Source of the DNA: Tanypteryx hageni
Taxonomy: Eukaryota > Arthropoda > Insecta > Odonata > Petaluridae
Direction: 5' to 3'
DNA length: 64,000 nt
Assembly: GCA_028673005.1 (NCBI GenBank)
Contig: CM054113.1
Location: forward strand, 206,141,504-206,205,503
The notes below the pieces were generated by a model. That model saw only the letters and a list, made by a program, of their open reading frames with translations, had not been told where the DNA came from and searched no databases. Below are positions 56,075 through 64,000 of the stretch, piece by piece. The position numbers and the translations under genes were made by a program. Numbering within the stretch: the stretch's first letter is position 1; the number at the start of each line of letters is the position of its first letter.

Positions 56075-56310
56075 AATTTCGTTGAAATCGGTTGGGCCAA
56101 TTCCTTCCAAATTCCTAATTACCGAAAAGTTTAACTTTGCAATTGTGGCACCCTTGATGTATCGATTATTTCCAAATATGTCAATTTGGTCATTAATTTA
56201 TGTGCATATTCTATGTACTAAATTTAGATGAAATCGGTTCATTCATGAAGAAGATGTTAGGGACACACACACACAGACACCCGGCCGATCTCATAAGACT
56301 ACTTTTCATT
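56075..56310 (+). repeat. LINE/SINE 3'-like repeat, related copy
   Basis: TTTCGTTGAAATCGGTTGGG and, again at 56228, GATGAAATCGGTTCATTCAT, then GGGACACACACACACAGACA and a CATAAGACTA block. It resembles 55650-55815 and may hold two partial copies. Confidence 0.45.
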
Positions 56311-56389
56311 AAGTTTTTTTAAAATTGGATTATAATTTTTATTTACTATCTTACGATAGGTATGATGAGTATATTTTAACATTCTAAAT

Positions 56390-56711
56390 CAGTGGTTCTT
56401 AACATGGGGTGCACGCACTCCCAGGGGGTGCGAGGCACTGTTTCTAGGGGTGCGAGGTGTTGATCTAGAGATTTAAAAAAATATTAATTTAAATAGAAAC
56501 AAAATAAAATATACAACAAAACATTTTGGAGAAATGTCATTTAATTTGTCACAGCCTTTGAATAAACGCAAATCATTATAAATGAGACGATTATATGTTC
56601 ATGTCTTCGAAAGAAACATTTGCGTAAATCAAAGACATTTTTTCGGGGGTGCGAAAGCATATCCTGAAAGACCAAGGGGTGCGGGGAGCTAAAATGATTA
56701 AGAACCACTGT
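56390..56711. mobile_element. hAT-type MITE with 8-bp target duplication TTCTAAAT
   Basis: Left end CAGTGGTTCTTAA and right end TTAAGAACCACTG are perfect inverted repeats. TTCTAAAT is exact on both sides (56382-56389, 56712-56719). Subterminal GGGGTGCG repeats occur at both ends. Length 322 bp. Confidence 0.95.
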
Positions 56712-56719
56712 TCTAAATC

Positions 56720-57080
56720 ATACCATATGTAAAAAAAGAAGAATTTATACTCTTGAGATACTATGACAGGCTTTGTGAAGTACAAGCGCGTAAGCATCCC
56801 TAATACCCAGTTATCACGTACTATGAGAGCCTTAATTAACGCCGGAATCGAAATTTTCGATCCGCGCCGCGTTTGCGCAACCCGTTGCCGATACAAACCG
56901 ATTAGGGCGGGGGAAGGTCGCTCCCGTTGCCGAAGTGAAGCTCACGTGTGCGTGAGCGCATGCATGTGTGTGTGTATGCCAATGGAGACTGGAACGGCTC
57001 GCCCGAGCGGAGTTCAACACCCGCCTCTCCGGTCACGCATTCCTGAGTTTCCGGGCGGATATAATCCGTGGCGTATCCCA
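56720..57080. other. No gene confirmed
   Basis: GC-mixed with overlapping short frames and a TGTGTGTGTATG stretch. No motif seen. Confidence 0.45.
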
Positions 57081-57545
57081 TACCCATCCTCCCTCCCTCT
57101 GTCCCCCTCCCCCCTTCCCACCCTCTGACCCCCTCCTCCCTCTGTCTTCCACCTCTCCCTTCCCACCATCTGCCCCCCTCCTTCCCACCATCTGACCCCC
57201 TCCTTCTCCCCCTCCTCCCTCCCTCTGTCTTTCACTCCCTCCTTCCCATCCTCTGACCTCCTCCTTATCCCCCTCCTCCCTCCCTGTCTTCCACCTCCCC
57301 CTTCCCGCCATCTGCCCTCCTCTTTCCCACCCTCTTCCTCCCTCCTTCCCACCCTCTTCCCCCTCCTCCCCCCCTCCTTCCCACCCTCTGCCCCCCTCCT
57401 TCCCACCCTCTGCCCCCCTCCTTCCCGCCCTCTTCTCTCCTCCTTCCCACCCTCTGCCCCTCTCCTTCCCAACCTCTGCCCCCTCCCCCCTTTCCCCCTC
57501 CTCCTCTCCTCTTCCCCCTCTGGGTGTCCCACTCACTTCCTCTCC
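57081..57545 (+). repeat. Pyrimidine-rich minisatellite
   Basis: Tandem, imperfect units of about 20-22 bp of the type CCCCCTCCTTCCCACCCTCTG. Almost no purines on plus, so the strand is a candidate for triplex or i-motif structure. Frames read from it (SLPP or GRRE repeats) are not genes. Confidence 0.92.
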
Positions 57546-58017
57546 CCCTCGCCATTATTATAATGGCCAGGCCGAGGTGAACGGGATGCACTTCCCCCCA
57601 GGCCATTCCTAAAACAACAGCCTATCGCCCCACAATTGATCGACCCTCTCAGCATTACGGTGATTCATATTTGAAGCGTCGACGTTGACCGTGGCCACTG
57701 GTGGGGGAGGTTATGATCAATTTATTTTCCTCCTTGAGTGATTTTTTTTCTGTTCAAAGGAAAATTTCTAGATAAGGCGGTGGTATCATCTTCCAATCAG
57801 CAAATAATCTAATTTAAACCAGGAAGTTAGCAATGGAAGAATATCGATTTTTGCGCATCCATTACAGCTGGAAATTTTAGAAAATGAAATTGCCAAGATA
57901 GGCTAATATTCGTCGTCAATCCCCGCCATTTCTTGATCGTTTAAAAAAATCATTAGTTCGCGAATGTGACTATGTAGTCTTAATCCAAGATTCACTTAAT
58001 TCTCGTTTTGATAAATG
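57546..58017. other. No gene seen
   Basis: Mixed, then AT-rich. Nothing recognised. Confidence 0.5.
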
Positions 58018-58025
58018 CCTACGTG

Positions 58026-58294
58026 CAGGGGCAGATCCAGAAACTTTCCAAGGGGGGGCGATCAACCCAATGGCCCCTCCCCCTTCTTGATTCCGCCTCT
58101 GCCGACGACCATACATTTTGAAAATCCCTACCCCATCAGAATCTTTCTTTTCATTGACATACAGACTTAATCTTCTGTGTAGAAACAAAGAATGTTGCGC
58201 GGAATGAATTTAAGAATGCACCCAGTGGAGGGCAATGGGGTCGTCCAATGGGAGGGCGATCGCCCCCATCGCCCTCCCCTTGAATCCGCCACTG
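58026..58294 (-). mobile_element. hAT-type MITE, family W, with exact 8-bp duplication
   Basis: Left end CAGGGGCAGATCCAG and right end TTGAATCCGCCACTG (reversed CAGTGGCGGATTCAA) are imperfect inverted repeats. CCTACGTG is exact on both sides (58018-58025, 58295-58302). Related across its length to 39950-40213 in opposite orientation. It is 269 bp with no coding capacity. Confidence 0.92.
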
Positions 58295-58302
58295 CCTACG
58301 TG

Positions 58303-59576
58303 CAATTTTTCAGTATGAAGTTTTGAATTAATTTCTTTATGACTGTATTGATTTTGAGAAAAATTCTCGTTCTCGGAAAATAGGGATAAGATGGAATTAG
58401 GTGGAGTTATATCTATTGGGTAAGGAATGCAATTATTGCAACTCTTTCTTCAGAATCGTACGTTTTTGTAATATGTAAATATATAGCAACATATCACTCA
58501 TTTACCCTTTCCCTGCATCGTATGAAGGTCGCCCGGCCTCCTGTTTGTGTGGTTTGAGGAGACCGCGCAAAGTCTGCGTTCCGTCCTTCGGAAGGAACGT
58601 TGGGCCGTTGGCCCCCTTGGTGCTCTTCGTTAAGAGTAGGCTAATGCCGGCACCGGGTTTCCCTCCTCCCTTGTGATTGTGTTCGGTATGGAAGGAGCTA
58701 TGGCTATTATAATCCAAGAGATTGATTAGCCAAAAATACACACACACAGACACTTCATTGTATGAGAGAAGATGAACGTCTCAGCCAGGCATAAGAATGT
58801 CATAATAAATTATAAGCATTATTTCCTAATTAAAAAATTGAAGCATCGATTTTGGCGATCGTTTTGCGGTTGCAAAAAATGTTTCTTTTTTCTCATACTG
58901 GAGTAAAAATTTGAAGAAATTCAATTCGCTTCTACTATCACCAATTGGTGGTCGGAGTTTCTCCGCCTCTCCACCGCGGCGCTCTAGTCGGTCCAGCATG
59001 CTACGAAGGAAAAGGTGTTTTCTTATCCTTTTATACCCTCGACCCAGGCAGCGGCCGGAGGTGAAATAACACACTACGCGATATATAAAAAAGAGCAAAA
59101 TGCAGCGTGGCGTTTTCCGCGACCTACAGTTTGCGTGAAAGTGGTTTGTGTGCTGCGGTCCTCGAGGAATCATTACGCGATGTTTACCCGTGACAACCTT
59201 TCGGAGTCGCCGCAGAGGTCGAACGCTCGTAACCGAAGCGAATATTTCGCAATCAATTTCGCGTCACTCACTCGAATCCTCGCCGAAGAGGCGTATTTAA
59301 CTGTCGCTTCACCGTGACTGATCGTAAAAAATGGCCGTTTCGTTTAATGTCCTTATTCACCGAATATGTCGTCCTGAGGTGGGTATTCATGGCACCTGGT
59401 GGGTGGTGACGAGGGAAGCGCACTGTCGATAGGCCTTTAAAGAGAGAGAGGAGGAAGGAAATGAGGAAGATCTGACGATTTGGTGTCAGAAAGAAAGAAT
59501 GAGGGGGTAGATAAAGCGGAGAAAATTCTTAAAATCTCAGGAAAGAAAAACATTTTTTAAATAATAAATTGGTGTA
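58303..59576. other. No gene confirmed; GC-rich insert
   Basis: A GC-rich block at 58500-58690 (with CCGCGCAAAGTCTGCG and GCCGGCACCGGG) differs from its AT-rich flanks and looks like part of a repeat, family unknown. CpG-rich at 59040-59320 with a 100-codon frame lacking motifs. GA-rich at 59440-59470. Confidence 0.35.
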
Positions 59577-59679
59577 AAATCGTTTCGGAATAACTTGGTG
59601 TAATTCCGCTTAGATATCTATCTATCTACTTAGATATCTAGCTAATCGGAATTAAACCAAGTTATTCCAAAACGATTTT
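59577..59679. repeat. Near-perfect hairpin (32-nt arms)
   Basis: Left arm AAAATCGTTTCGGAATAACT-TGG-TGTAATTCCG, right arm its reverse complement with two mismatches. The 38-nt loop itself contains two TTAGATATCTA palindromes. It could be a tiny MITE or a small-RNA-type hairpin. Confidence 0.85.
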
Positions 59680-60955
59680 TCTTTCTTATACAATGGAATT
59701 CCACAAAGTCAAGGCTAGCTTATTGAATTACATTAAAAATCTCATCTCCAATTGGACTGACGTAGAATAGCTTTAACTCCGGACGAAATTGAAGCTCTAT
59801 GCGGCACCAGCAATAAAATGTATGTATACCAAAATGAATGAAAAATAAACTTAATGAAGTAAAAAAAGATTGATATACAACTAGGAGGAAAATACCATAC
59901 GATACTCAGGCGGTGATAAGAACTAGTCTTATCGGTCATCGCTGAAAAAAATCTCTCAAAAAGGGGAAAGAGGGGTGGTAGTTAATAACCCTGAGAATAG
60001 TAATGAAGGAGTGGGTGGAAAGGAGAGATTTAGAGGGAGAGAGAAAGAAAGAGATAGTGGGAAAGAGAGGGAGGAATATTTTGTACAGGTGGGAGAGGCA
60101 GCCATCCTAAATAACGGTATCGCTGCCGTGTCTTCTTGACCGTCCGTTGAGGTATCGGGATAACATATAAACAAGTTTCTTTTTCGCTTTATTTGCAATT
60201 TTTAGCGCATCTTGCTTTCGTTAGCAGCCAAAGAATGGATAGACAACGGCGCGAAATTGAAAGTTGATGTTATATAAACAAAAAAAAGCTACACTCGATT
60301 TTATTCGCGTGACTCATCTTGGCCTCTAATGGTGTAAAGAGAAAATGGCGGATGTTCGGTAAAGCTGTTAGTTATATGCAATGATACTGTCAGTTAACTG
60401 ATAATTTTAAGCGTAGCCATGTGCATTTATCTACGTCCGTGGAATTTAGAAGATATTTAATGTCTCTTCTCGAAAAATGTTTCGCCGCCTCGCATCCGGA
60501 ACTCGCTCAGAGAAGAGAAAACGTCTCATCATCGTCGAAGCTCGGCCATTTATTTCGCCAACAAAGCATGCATGGTCTTCGGATTCCGGGCCGGAAAAAA
60601 TAGTCCCCCGATAGCATAAATCCAAAAAACAAGTGTTTTTAAATTGAGGCGTACACGGGGATATCCATCCAAAGAGGAAGAAAAAATAAAACAAACATTC
60701 GGTAATTGGTTCGCATTCAATAGGCACTCCCCGTTTATTTTTTTGATCACGTAAAACTTTAGGCATGTCAAATCGTGCTCGGATTCGCCAACTCAGCAGA
60801 GGCGGGGGAGGGAAGGAGTACTCGTGCTTTACGAGGGGCACGACTCGAAAGGGGCGCGTGGAGTAATCTGCGTGAGGCGTGCGGCTGAGCGAGGCGCTCC
60901 AAGTCTGCGAAACGTTTGCTCTTTTGCTGACGATGGATGCCTCCCCATTCCCTCA
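59680..60955. other. No gene seen
   Basis: AT-rich with a GA-rich patch at 59960-60090 and CpG at 60780-60900. Frames have no recognised motif. Confidence 0.45.
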
Positions 60956-61090
60956 ACCGTTTCTCCCCGTCCCATCCTATTCCCCTCCTCCCGCATCATA
61001 TTCCCCTCCTCTCCAATCCTATTCCCCCCCTCCTCCATCCTATTTTCCTCCTCCCCCATCCTATTCCCCTCGTCTCCCCACCCCGCCTGT
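60956..61090 (+). repeat. Minisatellite (about 23-bp pyrimidine-rich units)
   Basis: About five imperfect tandem units of the type CATCCTATTCCCCTCCTCC. Open frames here are repeat artefacts. Confidence 0.85.
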
Positions 61091-64000
61091 CCTTCCATAA
61101 GAACCTGTACCAAGGGGCGACTTTTTAAGTCTTTCCTCCGTGTTTCCCTCACGTGGTTACGAGATCGAGACGCCGTAATAATAAATGGGGCGATCCGGCA
61201 ACGCCGCCCCCGGAGCTCTTGCGGCTTGACCGGGATTTTGCGGATTAACCAACCGAAACGGCCGCGGATGTGTACGCATATTCTTAATTATTTCGGAATT
61301 GGAGCGCCGGAAAATATTTTGGTACCGATCTTTAAGATTAATCCGCACGATGGCCAATTACGTGGAGGATTTTTTATAGTTTAGAATTGCTGAGAGGAAT
61401 TGAACGCAGCGTTTTACACCCATTTTCACATATCAAATCATTGAATTTAAATTCTACGTTCGATAAATTGTTATGACTACAAAAACCTTTCTCATAACCT
61501 TTTTTGAAGGGCCAATGAAATAATTTTATTTTGTTACTGCAGGATTTCTTGCGATGAATATACAGCGAAAATTTATTCGATATCAAATAATAATAGTATT
61601 TTCATGAAGAGTATTTCTTTTACGTATGATTTTACAAAGAGAAAATCCTTTTTTATAGAATTTTATTTGTAGAAAAAGCTTTTTCTTTCTACTTCTCCAA
61701 CCGGCAAAAACCGCGAATATTAGGTGACGCAGAACGAATGACGTAGTGACGCATGACTTGGCGCCAGCGTTACGGAAATTGGTTTGGAAAGTGGAAGTTC
61801 ATCGGCTCGTTTCCCTCTTTTACAACCCGATTGTTTTCTTTTTTTAAGGTTCTAGCCACATATAGCTCCATCCATCTCCCATTTTCAGCCAGATCTCTTG
61901 AGCAAGATCTTTCTACGTAGCTGTATTCCACATCAACGAAAGACTCATTTCATACGTCTCAAGTTTCTTTAGTATGTATGAATGGTGATACAAAAATTTA
62001 CCGCTTTCCGTCTTATGAATCCGTTAGCTGATAATTTCTGGGCGAAGGCTCTCTCGACATATTTACCGATGTTCTTGTTCCGCGAATCTCTCCTCGTGCG
62101 AGCCGCCCTCCGAAAATTTAGGCCGAGTCATCCGACTGACTTAATTCGTGTTTTCCCCTTTCTCTACGCAAACCGCCTCGAGGAATCTGCTTGTTGTCAT
62201 TCCCTCTGCTCCCAGGGCAAACGCAATAACACATTCGATTCATCACGATGCCTTCATTTCTTTCTCCAGGCAGCTATAAACCCAAATCGCAGGGGGGCCA
62301 AATAGATAAGTATGAGACGGGCCTCATGAAACAATAATGAATCTAGGAAACGATAAAATACCGATAAGCATGGTAAATATTTTATACAGACAAACTATCG
62401 CACAATTCCTTATTCCCATGATCACGGTCTATTCTACGCTTAACGAGAGTAGAATCAAACTGATGAAGATGGCCGCAGTTGTTGAACTGGCGGGCATTGT
62501 TTGGCCCGTTTGAGACCCCTGGTCCACACCTTAGTTCTGAATGTCTTTTCTGCATTTTTATCTCCTGCTCTGTGTAGTTTTCCTCAGAAAATTCCATCCC
62601 TTGTTTCAAGATTTAAGCAAGGGTCTAACGCTAAACTGGAGAAATATGATCAAAAATAAAAGCAAATTTAAGTGCAAGTGTATGGATTATAACAGTACTT
62701 TTTACACTCTAATATTTGAGAAATGATGAAAACATACTTATTTCAAGGCACATTAATATAAGAGAAGTATGCCTCCTACTTTTGCCATGGCAGTCCAGGT
62801 TGCTAAAATTGGCAGCAAAAGGCAAAATGTTTTTATTTTACATTTGAGTATTCATGCGTCAATGTATTTTACATTAAAGTAAACATAAATAAAATATTAA
62901 AAACTGCTTTCCGGCCCTTTTTCCTGAGATTCCGTTCATCCTAAATACCATGCAACGTGTACCTAAGTATATCTTTATAGAGTTTTTTAAAAATCTATCG
63001 GCGGTCTTCTTTTAAATAACTTTTATATCAAACTTACCCTTATTTAAAACTATTTTCAGTAATCTTTATTAATACCAACTAGTAAAGGAATTTTGGTTTA
63101 ACATAGGGATGAGCGCTATTGCTTTATGTTGGCCAACGAGCTTTTCGACTGCCTTTGCGCTTCCTTCTCGTTTCCTCCGATCGTCATTCCAATCTCCCAT
63201 TCCTCCTCCCGTTCGATTACGACGTCTCCTTTACTGCGCTATAGGCTTAGCCACCGCCAGTCCTAAAGACGTGGCCCGCTTAATTGGGACCTTTTAATGG
63301 ATTCAACCATTCGAAGCGTCTAACCCCCGTAAAACAATCGATTCTCACACAGTTGGGTTTGAAGGGTTTCCGCGATGGCACTGGATTGTATGCGCTTCGT
63401 AGTTCCTCATTCCTTTTACTCTCTCTCTCTCTCTCTCTCCTTCAGTTCTCTCTGCATTACGTCAAAGAGACCTAAGACGAACATTCCAAGTTGCAGTTAC
63501 TGGATGCCAACACCAACCTTTTGTCTCAAATTGGAGACGAGGTCGTGCGCAACGCAGCAAAATGGAGGAATTAAAGGATAAATGATTAATAAAGACGTCG
63601 ATCGAGTAAACGAGTATTACTATTGTTGATGGAGTGAAAAATTGCAATTCGAAACGTTTCTTTTTCGCCATGGCGACCATATTATTCACTCTTCTATAAT
63701 AGGTTTGTGCAGTTTTTCCACGTCAACCTACTTGTGGGCGTTTTCCTGCAAGTCGGTGTTTACTAAATATGATAAGCTCTCTTCACATTTAGCTTTATCC
63801 GATTCCGATTCTTTTACTGTTATATTCCAATTTTACTTATTTGTTTACCTTTTATCGTCTTTTTTTCTACTTTTTATCGTCTTTTTTCAACTTTTTCGAT
63901 TGTTTCGATAAAATCTGTAAATAAATATGTATCAACATTTTATACGGTAAATTATAAAATATTTGACAATTGGGTTTACCTTTAAAAAGCCTCAATCTTT
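61091..64000. other. No gene confirmed
   Basis: AT-rich with some CpG patches (61150-61380, 61980-62280, 63110-63400). A (CT)n run is at 63419-63441. A hAT-like terminus faces out at 62521. I find no splice-supported exon. Confidence 0.45.
62480..62521 (-). repeat. Solo hAT-like terminus
   Basis: On the minus strand CAGGGGTCTCAAACGGGCC followed by AAACAATGCCCGCC, as in hAT elements of the CAGGGGTC-CAAAC type. The partner end was not found. Confidence 0.35.

Noticed and set aside
57014..57536. GGRRE-rich minus frames up to 172 codons
   Set aside because: Reads the minisatellite; not protein-coding.
1..64000. CRISPR array, operon or bacterial features
   Set aside because: No regularly spaced repeats; the splice signals, LINEs and MITEs show eukaryotic DNA.

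Overview
Repeat-dense eukaryotic DNA, most likely from an arthropod and probably an insect. It is AT-rich, has almost no long open frames outside transposons, and carries one exon with good splice sites, many (GA)n/(CT)n and (TA)n tracts, LINE, mariner, hAT, pogo and piggyBac-type elements, and one 500-N scaffold gap (2380-2879). The organism call is inference from the type of repeats; no marker gene settles it.

Layout. 1-815: decayed mariner transposase (minus), running off the left edge. 3325-6936: a SINE-like fragment and two LINE copies (subfamily X). 7175-10960: a hammerhead-like core, three copies of an unclassified repeat (R) and a pogo-type MITE. 11230-17148: a LINE cluster, with a nearly complete subfamily X RT frame, then a subfamily Z copy split by a subfamily Y copy inserted inside it. 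19110-19570: a long foldback element. 21666-21802: the only convincing host exon (minus), with a hAT MITE just inside its downstream intron. 26210-28993: a further Y copy, a decayed coding fragment, a Helitron-like end and an inverted repeat pair. 29180-38180: purine/pyrimidine tracts, a tRNA-Gly-like sequence at 30704-30775 and a (TA)n run. 39950-48517: hAT, pogo and piggyBac-type MITEs. 49900-64000: more skewed tracts, an unrelated LINE remnant at 51915, two more hAT MITEs, minisatellites and a short perfect-looking hairpin at 59577.

How it fits together. The strongest system is the LINE group. Six copies of three subfamilies (X, Y, Z) all end in the same RNA-like 3' module: a 5-bp hairpin with a variable 3-nt loop, a second hairpin with a variable 5-nt loop, then an (ATGTAG)n tail. 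Stems are kept while loops differ. Both long X copies share a substitution that destroys the second aspartate of the RT active site, yet they sit in different places with different 5' truncations, so X looks like a family moved in trans by an RT with an intact site, such as those of Y or Z. The Y copy sits inside the Z copy with a 6-bp target duplication, which orders the events.

The rest of the window reads as intron or intergenic DNA colonised by non-autonomous elements. At least eight elements have definable ends, four of them with exact or near-exact 8-bp or TTAA target duplications.
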